Part shown: piece after piece, positions 9,138-19,783 of the stretch
Numbering within the stretch: the stretch's first letter is position 1
Layout of the letters: every line of letters starts with the position of its first letter
NCBI RefSeq assembly: GCF_006704125.1
Contig: NZ_VIGH01000004.1
Coordinates: 186,001-250,000, forward strand
Source: Rhodococcus spelaei
Lineage (GTDB): Bacteria > Actinomycetota > Actinomycetes > Mycobacteriales > Mycobacteriaceae
Direction: 5' to 3'
DNA length: 64,000 nucleotides
Made by a program: the position numbers and the translations under genes
Notes under the pieces: generated by a model
What the model saw: only the letters and a program-made list of their open reading frames with translations
The model's database searches: none
Told to the model about the DNA's origin: nothing

Positions 9138-10925
9138 CAGCGCCGCCCACACGAGGTGCGCGGCGACCGCCGCGCCCCGAGCAGCCGGACGGTCCGGCAC
9201 CGGGGTCAGCTCACCGGGCACCCGGTACAGCGACAGGTGCTCGTCGGCGAACACCGGCTCCAGTTGCGCGAGGGTGCCCTCGGCGAAGTCGAGCGGCCCG
9301 GACGAGTCCCGTTCGACGAGCACCCAACCCACCCCGAGGTCCGCCAGGTGCCGCGGGTCCATGCCACCGAGCAGCACCGCCTCGACCTGTTCGGCGCGGT
9401 CGCCCTCGCCGCCGATCTCGATGAAGCTGCCGCCGGTGAAGGTCGGGTCGTGGCGCGACCCGACGACCAGCCGACCGGTCTGTGGCACGTCCAGCGGCAG
9501 CATCCGCGGCGCCGGATCGAGGACCGGTGCGGTACCGGTGTACGGGAACCTGCGGAACGTCCCGCCGGGCAGCACCGCGACGTCGCCCTCCTGGCCGTCG
9601 AGCTCCGCCCCGACGGCAGCCCAGGACGGCGGGTAGTGCACCGGTCGCAGCGCGCCGCCGACACCCCACGCCAGGTCCGGCAGGGCGATCAGCAGCGCGA
9701 CGATCCCGACCGCGGCGGCGGCCGATCCTGAGGTCTTCCTGTCGGCTGGCGGTGGAAGTCCTCCGCGATCGCCGAACACCCGACGGCACAGCCGCGCCAG
9801 GTCGGGCACCCCCGCCGCCGCGGCCAGCGCGTAGAACGGGACCGCCAGCGCCACCCACTTCTGGGCGTCGCGCAGCAGTCCGGCGCCGGGCACGTGGACC
9901 ACCGCCCACTCGCCCGCCTGCAACCCCCACCCGGTCGCGCCCAGCGCGGGCAGCACGACGGCCGTCGCGGCGACGACCGCCAGCGCGACGAGCACCGGGT
10001 TGCCGCGCCGTCCCCCGCGAGCGGGAGGTACCCCCAGCCACAACGCGGGCAGCCCGCAGACGACGATCGCCAGCACGACGACGGTCCCGGCCGGCGCCCA
10101 CAGTCCGGATCGGCTGCCCGGCAGCGCTTCCGAGTTCCAGATCCCGCCCAGTCCGGCCAGACTGCCGAGGGTTCCGAGCCCGGGTTCGGCGCGGGCGGCG
10201 AACGCGGCGACCCCCGCCGGGTCCGAACCCTGCGCCCCGGCACCGGACAGGGCGGTCGCCGTCAGCCACGGCGCCGACGCCAGCACCGCGGTGGTCGCCG
10301 TCAACGCCAGCCGCGACCACCGCGCGCCCACACCACCCGGCACCGCCGCGAGGACCAGCGCGAGCGTCGCGGCGAGCAGCGCACCGGTCGGGGTCAGGGC
10401 GGCCGCGGCCAGCGCGACGGCGAGCGGACTCCACGCCCGCCACGACCACGGACGGCCCGTGCGGCGCAGTCGGTACATCGCGAGCACCGTCCACGGCAAC
10501 GCCGCGTACCCGGTCAGCAGGCTCCAGTGCCCCTGCAGCAGCCGCTCGGCGACGTACGGATTCCACAGCGTCACCGTGGACGCGAGCAGTTGCGCGCCGA
10601 GCCCGGCCGTCGGCAACAGCGTCGCGACCATCCGCGCGGCGCCCCACCCGGCCAGCCACAGCGCGGCCAGCAGGATCGCCTTGACCACCAGTCCGCCGTC
10701 GAGCACCGGCGACAGCACGGCCAGCAGCGCGTCCTGCGGGACCGCACGCGCGGCCGCGTCGGTCAGGCCCAGCGCCGAGTCGGTCAGGTACGAGCGCGGG
10801 GTGCTCACCGCGTCGCGCAGCAGCAGGTGGCCGGGGCCGAGCAGCGGTCCGAGGATCAGCATCGCCAACGCCAGGCTGTACAGGCTGGGCACGGCCCGGG
10901 GAAGCCCGGCGGGCCGCGCGATCAT
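9072..10925 (-). CDS. Large polytopic membrane protein (Rv0226c-like, GT-C-like)
   Basis: 617 residues with about a dozen predicted membrane helices and a short soluble C-terminal part (PAPRMLPLDVPQTG onward). The layout resembles GT-C polyprenyl-phosphate glycosyltransferases. The early SPVLDGGLVVKAILL and SWRAWSPLAVALAAA stretches resemble its mycobacterial counterpart as I recall it. No catalytic motif can be assigned with confidence. Residues GVPPARGG near the middle are encoded by an inserted palindromic repeat (10011-10036). It is divergent from the flippase gene, 42 bases apart, and its 3' end overlaps the glycosyltransferase gene. Confidence 0.8.
   Translation of the reverse strand: MIARPAGLPRAVPSLYSLALAMLILGPLLGPGHLLLRDAVSTPRSYLTDSALGLTDAAARAVPQDALLAVLSPVLDGGLVVKAILLAALWLAGWGAARMVATLLPTAGLGAQLLASTVTLWNPYVAERLLQGHWSLLTGYAALPWTVLAMYRLRRTGRPWSWRAWSPLAVALAAAALTPTGALLAATLALVLAAVPGGVGARWSRLALTATTAVLASAPWLTATALSGAGAQGSDPAGVAAFAARAEPGLGTLGSLAGLGGIWNSEALPGSRSGLWAPAGTVVVLAIVVCGLPALWLGVPPARGGRRGNPVLVALAVVAATAVVLPALGATGWGLQAGEWAVVHVPGAGLLRDAQKWVALAVPFYALAAAAGVPDLARLCRRVFGDRGGLPPPADRKTSGSAAAAVGIVALLIALPDLAWGVGGALRPVHYPPSWAAVGAELDGQEGDVAVLPGGTFRRFPYTGTAPVLDPAPRMLPLDVPQTGRLVVGSRHDPTFTGGSFIEIGGEGDRAEQVEAVLLGGMDPRHLADLGVGWVLVERDSSGPLDFAEGTLAQLEPVFADEHLSLYRVPGELTPVPDRPAARGAAVAAHLVWAALLAGGALGCVLGRYRRNRADQA
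10011..10036 (+). repeat. Short palindromic element, copy 1 (inside the Rv0226c-like gene)
   Basis: The element reads CCCCC, a GC hairpin core GCGAGC, then GGGAGG and TACCCCCA. It is read through in frame as GVPPARGG. A related element with a longer core lies at 39760-39792 in the opposite orientation. Confidence 0.6.
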
Positions 10926-10967
10926 GGCTCGAGACTAGTGCGGAGGCGTCGGTGCGATCATGGGCGC

Positions 10968-12194
10968 ATGACACCTCGCGCCGCCGCCACCTCCGCGGCG
11001 GCCGGGATGACGATGGTGACGATCGGGTCGATGACCGCGAACGTGGCCGCGTATCTGTTGCAGCTGTTCGCCGCCACCTGGCTCGGTCCCGCCGGCTACG
11101 GGGAGTTCGCCTCCCTGCTGGCGGCCCAGCTCGTGCTCGCGGTGCCCGCGCTGGCCCTGCAGACGGTCGTCGCGCGTGAGGTGGTGCTCGGCAGCGGGGC
11201 GGATGCGCTGCGACGGCTCGGCCTGCGGTGCGCGGCGATCGTCGCGGTGCTCGCCGCGCTGCTGGTGGTCCCGGTCGCGGCAGCCCTGCACACCTCGGTC
11301 GGGGCGACCGCTGCGGCGCTGCTGACCGCGCCGGTGCTGGTCCTGCTGGCCGCCGAGCAGGGACTGCTGCAGGGCCGAGGCCGGTTCCGGGAGCTGAGCG
11401 TCGTGCTCGCCGCGGCGGGCGTGGCGAAGGTTCCGGCGGTCGCGGTGCTCGCGGTCGGGGGCGGTCCCGGGGTCGCGCTGGTCGCCACCGCGGTCGGTAC
11501 CGCGGTGGTGGCGGCGGGGGCGCGGGTGGTGGTGGGCCGCGAGGTCGGCTCGGTCGCCGAGACCGCGCCGCCGGCAGTGGGTGTGGCCGCGGTGCTGCGG
11601 GCCTCGCAGGTGCAGCTCGCGTTGATCGCCCTGTCCTCGGTGGACCTGCTGCTGTCCCGGGTGGTGCTCGACGAGGCGCAGGCCGGGCAGTACGCCCTCG
11701 GTGCGGTCGCGACGAAGATCGCGTTCTGGTTGCCTGCAGCGGTCGGGGTGGTGCTGTATCCACGGATGGCCAACCCCGCGCACTCGGCGGGGGCGATCCG
11801 GTCCGCGCTCGGAGTGCTGGTCGGGCTCGGGGCGGTGATGGTCGCCGCGGCCGCGCTGGCCGCGCCGTTGGCGCCGCTGCTGGCGGGCCGGGACTACGCG
11901 TCGGTGCAGGGACTGCTGTGGGCGTTCGCGCTGGACGGCGCGTGCCTGGCGGTCCTGCAGGGCGCGCTGTTGTCCGCGATCGCCCGCGAGCGCACCCTGC
12001 TGGCGTTGGTCGCGTGGGCGGGGCTGGCGGTCGAGGTGACGCTCATCCTGACGGTGGCGTCGAGCATGCGGCAGCTGATCCTGATCACGGTCGCCTGCGC
12101 GGCGGTGACGGCCGCCCTGGTGAGCGTGGCCGCCCTGCGCGGTGCCGACACGCCGCCCCACCTACCGGGTGAGGGGACCCCTCGCCCGGTCTGA
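10968..12194 (+). CDS. Wzx/MATE-like polysaccharide flippase
   Basis: 408 residues and about 12 membrane helices, with the N-terminal TWLGPAGYGEFASLL motif typical of polysaccharide-biosynthesis (RfbX/Wzx) exporters. Such proteins flip lipid-linked sugars across the membrane. ATG at 10968, 42 bases from the divergent membrane-protein gene; no strong ribosome site. The last codons (GEGTPRPV and the TGA) are supplied by the 51-bp inverted repeat at 12167-12217. I do not recall a flippase at this point in the mycobacterial locus, so it may be a local addition or a loss there. Confidence 0.82.
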   Translation: MTPRAAATSAAAGMTMVTIGSMTANVAAYLLQLFAATWLGPAGYGEFASLLAAQLVLAVPALALQTVVAREVVLGSGADALRRLGLRCAAIVAVLAALLVVPVAAALHTSVGATAAALLTAPVLVLLAAEQGLLQGRGRFRELSVVLAAAGVAKVPAVAVLAVGGGPGVALVATAVGTAVVAAGARVVVGREVGSVAETAPPAVGVAAVLRASQVQLALIALSSVDLLLSRVVLDEAQAGQYALGAVATKIAFWLPAAVGVVLYPRMANPAHSAGAIRSALGVLVGLGAVMVAAAALAAPLAPLLAGRDYASVQGLLWAFALDGACLAVLQGALLSAIARERTLLALVAWAGLAVEVTLILTVASSMRQLILITVACAAVTAALVSVAALRGADTPPHLPGEGTPRPV

Positions 12195-12217
12195 CTGGTT
12201 GAAGGTTCCCTTCACCC
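12167..12217. repeat. 51-bp dispersed inverted repeat, copy A (terminator-like)
   Basis: 17-base arms (12167-12183 and 12201-12217, three mismatches) around a 17-base centre GCCCGGTCTGACTGGTT. Copy B at 28095-28145 has perfect arms and a centre differing at two or three bases. Both copies lie between convergent genes. Here the element overlaps the flippase stop codon. Confidence 0.75.
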
Positions 12218-12241
12218 CGGCGGGGCTCCGGCGGCATGGGC

Positions 12242-12997
12242 TCACAACACGACCCCGACCTCCGCGAGCCGGCGACGCAGCCGCACCAGGTGACCTCCCG
12301 GCCAGTACACCCGACCGCAGTCCGGGCATCGGCTGAACTCGGACTGCTCGCGCGCGACCTGGGCGGGGACCTGCCCGACCACCTGCGCGCCCGGGACCCG
12401 CACGAGTATGCCGTTGCATCGCGCGCACCGGGTGAAAGGTCTTGTCCGCGAATGTAACTGGAATCGGTCGAGTACCTCGCGCAGTTGACGTCTCGGGTCG
12501 GTCTCGTGCACGAACGCGCCGTGGGTCAGGGCGGCCCGGCCGAGCAGTCCGACGTCGCGGGTCAGCAGTGTCCGGGACTCGGCCAACGAGATCGTCATCA
12601 GTTCGTCGTCGTCGAGGTCGTTGCGGTAGCTGCAGTCGAATCCGAGCAGTCGTAGGTACGACGCGAGCCGGCCGAGGTGCACGTCGAGGACGAAGCGGGG
12701 CTCGCGCAGCGGTCGCGGCCGCAGTCGGGTGACGCCGGTCAGGTCGAGCCGCTCGAACATCGGGTACACCGCGACCCGCTCGCCGCCGCGCAGTAGACGG
12801 TCGAAGCCGACCGAGACGCCGTCCACCAGCACCAGGTCCACCTCGGTGTGCGGCACGCCAAGCGACTCGATCCGGTCCTTGACCGAGGGGGTGCCGTCGA
12901 AGGTGTGCGGGAAGGTTCGCTTGCGCAGGGCGGGCGCCAGGAAGTCGTTCAGCTCCTCGTAGAAGCGGAACTCGCAGCGGTGCCGGGGTGCGCGCAT
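12242..12997 (-). CDS. Mut7-C ubiquitin-like / Mut7-C RNase domain protein
   Basis: 251 residues. The N-terminal ~85 residues (FRFYEELNDFLAP, a beta-grasp) form the Mut7-C ubiquitin-like domain. The rest is the Mut7-C PIN-like RNase domain, starting FVLDVHLGRLASYLRLLGFD with its conserved Asp, and containing LTRDVGLL. It ends in a four-cysteine zinc ribbon (CARCNG and CPDCGRVYW). Proposed role: RNA or nucleic-acid processing, unproven. ATG at 12997. Convergent with the flippase; divergent from the AraC gene. Confidence 0.85.
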   Translation of the reverse strand: MRAPRHRCEFRFYEELNDFLAPALRKRTFPHTFDGTPSVKDRIESLGVPHTEVDLVLVDGVSVGFDRLLRGGERVAVYPMFERLDLTGVTRLRPRPLREPRFVLDVHLGRLASYLRLLGFDCSYRNDLDDDELMTISLAESRTLLTRDVGLLGRAALTHGAFVHETDPRRQLREVLDRFQLHSRTRPFTRCARCNGILVRVPGAQVVGQVPAQVAREQSEFSRCPDCGRVYWPGGHLVRLRRRLAEVGVVL

Positions 12998-13138
12998 GGT
13001 GGAAAGTCTCGACAGCAGGCGTCTCGACCGTGAACCTACGCCCGCGCCCGCCCCGCCGCATCGCCCCGCGATCGCACTGCCGGCGAAGCTCACGTGCGGG
13101 GCCGGACAACTCCGCTGCGACGTGGCACGATCGCGGAG

Positions 13139-13579
13139 GTGACCAACAGTCCCACCGCGGAGCAGCGCCGTCGCGACCTCACGCTGCTGCGGCGCGTGCG
13201 CGACCGGATCGACCGGGAGTACGCGCAGCCGCTGGACGTCGAGGCACTCGCACGCGGCGTGCACATCTCGGCCGGGCACCTCAGTCGCCAGTTCCGGCTC
13301 GCGTACGGCGAGTCGCCGTACGCGTACCTGATGACGCGGCGGATCGAGCGTGCGATGGCGCTGCTGCGGCGCGGCGACCTCAGCGTCACCGAGGTCTGCT
13401 TCGCGGTCGGCTGCTCGTCGCTGGGCACCTTCAGCACCCGCTTCACCGAGTTGGTCGGTGTGCCGCCGAGCGTCTACCGGGACCAGACGCGGCCCGAGGC
13501 GGAGATGCCGTCGTGCGTCACGAAGCAGGTCACCAGACCGATCAGGAATCGAGAAGCGTCGACCCAGACCCGCGCCTAG
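13139..13579 (+). CDS. AraC-family transcriptional regulator (short, HTH only)
   Basis: About 146 residues made almost only of the two-HTH AraC domain: LDVEALARGVHISAGHLSRQF (first helix-turn-helix), then VTEVCFAVGCSSLGTFSTRF and GVPPSVYR. No ligand-binding domain. GTG 13139 is proposed; GTG 13094 in frame is possible. It is first in a plus-strand run with two glyoxalase-fold proteins and a UvrA-like ATPase, and probably controls them. Confidence 0.82.
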   Translation: MTNSPTAEQRRRDLTLLRRVRDRIDREYAQPLDVEALARGVHISAGHLSRQFRLAYGESPYAYLMTRRIERAMALLRRGDLSVTEVCFAVGCSSLGTFSTRFTELVGVPPSVYRDQTRPEAEMPSCVTKQVTRPIRNREASTQTRA

Positions 13580-13589
13580 CGTGATCGTC

Positions 13590-14000
13590 ATGAACATCAC
13601 CATTCATTCGGCATTCCTCCCCCACGACGACCGCGACGCAGCGCTGGCCTTCTACCGCGACATCCTCGGCTTCGAGGTCCGCAAGGAGGTCGGTTACAAC
13701 GGGATGTACTGGATCACGGTCGGCCACCCGGACCAGCCGGGCACGTCCCTGGTCCTGCACCCGCCGGCCGCGGACCCGGGCATCACCGACGACGAGCGGC
13801 GCACGATCACCGAGATGATGGCCAAGGGGACGTACGCGATCCTCACACTGGCCACCCCCGACCTCGACAAGACCTTCGCGGAGCTGGAGGCGAGTGGCGC
13901 GGACATCGTCCAGGAGCCGATCGAGCAGCCGTACGGCATCCGCGACTGCGCGGTTCGCGACCCCGCAGGCAACCTTCTCCGCATCAACGAGGTGAACTGA
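13590..14000 (+). CDS. VOC (glyoxalase/bleomycin-resistance) family protein
   Basis: 136 residues, one vicinal-oxygen-chelate module. Starts FLPHDDRDAALAFYRDILGFEV and ends VRDPAGNLLRINEVN, both typical. Potential metal ligands include His and Glu at the usual ends of the beta strands. It starts 10 bases after the AraC stop; the next VOC gene starts 1 base after its stop. Likely binds, or modifies, a small molecule; the substrate is unknown. Confidence 0.85.
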   Translation: MNITIHSAFLPHDDRDAALAFYRDILGFEVRKEVGYNGMYWITVGHPDQPGTSLVLHPPAADPGITDDERRTITEMMAKGTYAILTLATPDLDKTFAELEASGADIVQEPIEQPYGIRDCAVRDPAGNLLRINEVN

Positions 14001-14001
14001 C

Positions 14002-14613
14002 ATGACCTCCATCGCATCCCTCACCCTCGACGTGCCCGACACCGGTGCGGCCGAGGCCTTCTACGACACCTTCGGTCTCGGCGCCCACGTGAACGTGCGC
14101 GCCGCGGAGGTACCGACGACCGGATTCCGCGGGTACACGCTGTCGCTCGTGGTGTCCCAGCCGAGCAACGTCGACATGTTCATCGGGTCCGCCCTCGACG
14201 GCGGCGCCACCGCACTGAAGCCGGCGAAGAAGGGCTTCTGGGGTTACGGCGGTGTCGTGCAGGCCCCGGACGGAGCGATCTGGAAGGTCGCGACGTCCTC
14301 GAAGAAGGACACCGGACCGGCCGCACGGCGGCTCGACGACATCGTGCTGTTGCTCGGCGTCGAGGACGTCAAGGCGAGCAAGCAGTTCTACGTCGATCGC
14401 GGGCTGGAAGTGGCGAAGAGTTACGGACGCAAGTACGTCGAGTTCGCCACGCCGCCCGAGAACGTCAAGCTGGCGCTCTACGGGCGCCGTGCCCTCGCGA
14501 AGGACGCCGGGGTCGCCCCGGACGGCACCGGATCGCACCGGATCGTCATCGGCAGCGACGCCGGATCGTTCACCGATCCGGACGGCTTCGCGTGGGAGAC
14601 CGCGTCCGTATGA
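14002..14613 (+). CDS. VOC family protein, duplicated module
   Basis: 203 residues with two VOC half-units: [23 protein letters not shown] at the N-terminus and [25 protein letters not shown] in the second half, ending [12 protein letters not shown]. Directly coupled to the previous VOC gene (1-base gap). The second-half metal site seems degenerate, so a drug- or ligand-binding role is plausible. Confidence 0.82.
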   Translation: MTSIASLTLDVPDTGAAEAFYDTFGLGAHVNVRAAEVPTTGFRGYTLSLVVSQPSNVDMFIGSALDGGATALKPAKKGFWGYGGVVQAPDGAIWKVATSSKKDTGPAARRLDDIVLLLGVEDVKASKQFYVDRGLEVAKSYGRKYVEFATPPENVKLALYGRRALAKDAGVAPDGTGSHRIVIGSDAGSFTDPDGFAWETASV

Positions 14614-14679
14614 CGATGTTCGGGTAGGGACAGAGACCGCAGGCCGCGAAGGCGGCTCCGCTCGAGGGATGGAGACAAC

Positions 14680-17082
<2,403 letters not shown>

Positions 17083-17117
17083 TCTGGGCCGGCGCGGAAG
17101 CGCCACTGTCCGGGCAC

Positions 17118-17160
17118 AGCGAAAGGGCCCGCACTCGAGTCGAGTGCGGGCCCTTTCGCT
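17118..17160. terminator. 20-bp perfect hairpin between convergent genes
   Basis: Arms 17118-17137 and 17141-17160 are perfectly complementary with a 3-base loop. AAA and TTT occur inside the arms. It lies 35 bases after the UvrA-like stop and 10 before the DUF3068 stop, so it can terminate both strands. Confidence 0.85.
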
Positions 17161-17170
17161 GAGGGTGTGG

Positions 17171-18364
17171 CTACAGCCGGGTGGTCGGCGGATCCTGGTC
17201 GCGCGGGTCGACGGCCGGGAACTGCTCCGTCTGGTCCGTGGTCCAGTCCTGCCTCGGGATCATCTCGGTGTCGGCGTCCCGGGAGTCGTAGCCGGAGTCG
17301 CTCCGCTTGTCGAGGTTCACGCCGGGTGCGTCCGGGGTGGTGGCGGGACCGGTCGCGACGGCCGGGTTCTTCGGGCCGCGTCCGCGGGTACCGAGGTAGA
17401 TGCCGGCGATCAGCGCGATGACGCCGAGGATGCCCGCGACGATCGGCACGGTGCGGCCGAAGATCGCCAGCTTGTCCTGGCCGTCCTTGGCCTGCTGGAC
17501 CTGGTACTCGATGGTCTGCTCGTCGAACGGCAGCGTCGCCTTGAGCACCGTGACCTCGGGCTTGTCAGCGGTGCGGGCGTAGTACTGGTACAGCTTCTCC
17601 TGGCCCTTGACGACGACGCCGGTCTCCGGGTCGACCCAGGTGTCACGCTCGTTGGTGTACCAGCGGGTCATCGTGACGGGCGCGTCGCCGCCCTCGACCC
17701 CCCAGACGGAGGCCGGGAAGGTCAGCTTGTTCGTCGGCGAGGAGACCACCTTCGACAGGTCGACGGGCGCGACCTTCTGGTTGTAGTGGTACACCTTCAT
17801 CCCGTTGATCTCGGTCTCCTCGACGAAGTCGATGTCGTGAGTCTGGCGGGCGTTGATGTCGTAGTACGGGTACGACTTCTTCTCGGCGTCGAACGGCCAC
17901 TTGTACTGCAGGCCGTCGCGCTCGACCTCGTCGGCGGGCTTGTTCGCGTCGGTCTGGATGGTGCTGGTGCCACCCGGGACCGGCATCGAGCTGACCCGGT
18001 CGACGGTCACCGTGTCGACGGTCGCGGTGAGCAGGCCGGTGTCACCCTGCTTGTCGGTGCGGCGCAGCGTCTGACCGGCCTGGACGGTGATGTCGTTCGC
18101 GTTGGACGGGTCGACGACGGTGACGTAGCGCTGTGCGACGAGCGGCACGTTGGTGTTGACGACGGCCTTGCCGGAGGTCAGAGACTTCGAGTCGAGGACG
18201 TCTCCGTTACCGGTGGCGACGGTGGTGACCTCGAGGTCCAGCGGGGTCTTCTTGAGCTTGCCCACCGTGTACGTCGGGATCAGCAGTGCGGCTGCCAGTA
18301 GGAAAGCGCCGAGCCCCACCAGAATGCAGGCGAGTGTCCTGCTCGGCCCTGAGCGTTCCGCCAT
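17171..18364 (-). CDS. DUF3068 / PorA-family envelope protein (Rv0227c-like)
   Basis: 397 residues. An N-terminal membrane anchor at 10-32, a long extracytoplasmic beta-rich domain (KYPYYDIN-type motif seen as SYPYYDINARQTHD), a second membrane helix near 305-327 and an acidic cytoplasmic tail. ATG 18364 has GGAGA at good spacing. Its position between the glycosyltransferase block and the acyltransferase/aftD pair matches Rv0227c. Function unproven; an envelope role is inferred. Confidence 0.87.
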   Translation of the reverse strand: MAERSGPSRTLACILVGLGAFLLAAALLIPTYTVGKLKKTPLDLEVTTVATGNGDVLDSKSLTSGKAVVNTNVPLVAQRYVTVVDPSNANDITVQAGQTLRRTDKQGDTGLLTATVDTVTVDRVSSMPVPGGTSTIQTDANKPADEVERDGLQYKWPFDAEKKSYPYYDINARQTHDIDFVEETEINGMKVYHYNQKVAPVDLSKVVSSPTNKLTFPASVWGVEGGDAPVTMTRWYTNERDTWVDPETGVVVKGQEKLYQYYARTADKPEVTVLKATLPFDEQTIEYQVQQAKDGQDKLAIFGRTVPIVAGILGVIALIAGIYLGTRGRGPKNPAVATGPATTPDAPGVNLDKRSDSGYDSRDADTEMIPRQDWTTDQTEQFPAVDPRDQDPPTTRL

Positions 18365-18571
18365 CTGTGAATCTCCTTCGTCTCCGATGAGCCGTCCCCG
18401 TGGCACGACTGTGCGCCGCGCCGAGCGCAGAGTGCCCGAATCGTGACACTCAGTGAGCCAGACAGTAACAGTGTCGGGGGTCCTGTTGAGCTGGCACGCC
18501 GGATATCGGACACCGTAAGGAACTCGGCTCCGTGCCGCGCTCCGAGCATGCCGGGGCACACTGGACGCCAA

Positions 18572-19783
18572 ATGGATACCAATGCAGCGCCCGCGCCGTC
18601 GACGGTCGGTCCGGTCCGGGGCTTCGTCCCGGCACTCGACGGGATGCGCGGGCTGGCCGCGATCGGCGTGCTGATCACCCACGTGGCCTTCCAGACCGGT
18701 GCGGGGTCCACCCCGGTGCTGGGGAGGGTGTGGGGGCGCTTCGACCTCGCGGTCGCGGTGTTCTTCGCGCTGTCGGGCTTCCTGCTCTGGCGCCCGCACG
18801 CCGCCACGGCCCGCGGGCTGGGGAAACAACCCCCGACCGGTCGCTACTTCCTGCACCGTGCGGCGCGCATCCTGCCCGCCTACTGGGTGGTGGTGGTCGT
18901 GGTGCTGCTGTTCCTGCCCGCGGCCGGCGGCGGCTGGCGGGTGTGGGCCGCCAACCTCGGTCTGGTCCAGGTGTTCGTGCCGTTGACCCTGACCGACGGC
19001 CTGACCCAGATGTGGAGCCTGTCCGTCGAGGTGGCGTTCTACGCGCTGCTGCCGCTGATCGCGCTGGCACTGTCGCGACTGCGGGGGCCCGCGGCGAGGT
19101 GGCGCATCCCCGTGCTGCTCGGCGCGGCGGCGGTCAGCCTTGCCTGGGTGTACGTACCGGTTCCCACGCCGGACGGCATCCACTCCGACAACTGGCTGCC
19201 CGGGTACCTGCCCTGGTTCGGTGCGGGCATGCTGCTCGCCGAACTGGCGATGCTCCCGGACGGTCCGGTGCACCGGCTGGCCCGGCGTCGCGGGGTGATG
19301 GCGACGATCGCAGTGGTGGCCTTCGCTCTCGCGTGCACCGACCTGGCCGGTCCGGAGGGGCTGGTGCGGGCGGCGCCATGGCAGTACTCGACCAAGATCG
19401 TGCTCGGCGGCGTGCTGGCGTTCGCGCTGCTCGCGCCGCTGGTGCTGGACGTCGCCCGTCCGCACCGGTGGCTGGCGGGCCCCGTCGCCCTCGCGGTCGG
19501 CCGCTGGTCGTACGGGTTGTTCATCTGGCACCTCGCGGTGCTCTCGATCGTGTTCCCGGTCTTCGGCATCCTGCCGTTCCAGGGCCAGTTCCTGTTCGTA
19601 CTGGTGGTGACGCTGGCCCTGAGCCTTGCGGTGGCCTCGGCCAGCTACGCGCTGCTCGAGGAACCGGCCCGGCTGGCGCTGAACCGCTGGGAGAGCCGCC
19701 GACGCGCAGCGCGCGCGGCCGAACCCGACAGCGGCACCGCGGCCAACCCGACCGCGACCACCGCGACCAGCGTCGCGAGCTGA
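18572..19783 (+). CDS. Membrane acyltransferase, acyltransferase-3 family (Rv0228-like)
   Basis: 403 residues, about ten membrane helices. FVPALDGMRGLAAIGVLITHV is the acyltransferase-3 N-terminus with its catalytic-type His; FFALSGFLLWRP and WSLSVEVAFYALLP are the other family motifs. Transfers acyl groups to a carbohydrate or lipid acceptor at the membrane. ATG 18572. It is divergent from the DUF3068 gene (208-base gap), and its last 139 bases overlap the 3' end of aftD on the other strand. Confidence 0.88.
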   Translation: MDTNAAPAPSTVGPVRGFVPALDGMRGLAAIGVLITHVAFQTGAGSTPVLGRVWGRFDLAVAVFFALSGFLLWRPHAATARGLGKQPPTGRYFLHRAARILPAYWVVVVVVLLFLPAAGGGWRVWAANLGLVQVFVPLTLTDGLTQMWSLSVEVAFYALLPLIALALSRLRGPAARWRIPVLLGAAAVSLAWVYVPVPTPDGIHSDNWLPGYLPWFGAGMLLAELAMLPDGPVHRLARRRGVMATIAVVAFALACTDLAGPEGLVRAAPWQYSTKIVLGGVLAFALLAPLVLDVARPHRWLAGPVALAVGRWSYGLFIWHLAVLSIVFPVFGILPFQGQFLFVLVVTLALSLAVASASYALLEEPARLALNRWESRRRAARAAEPDSGTAANPTATTATSVAS

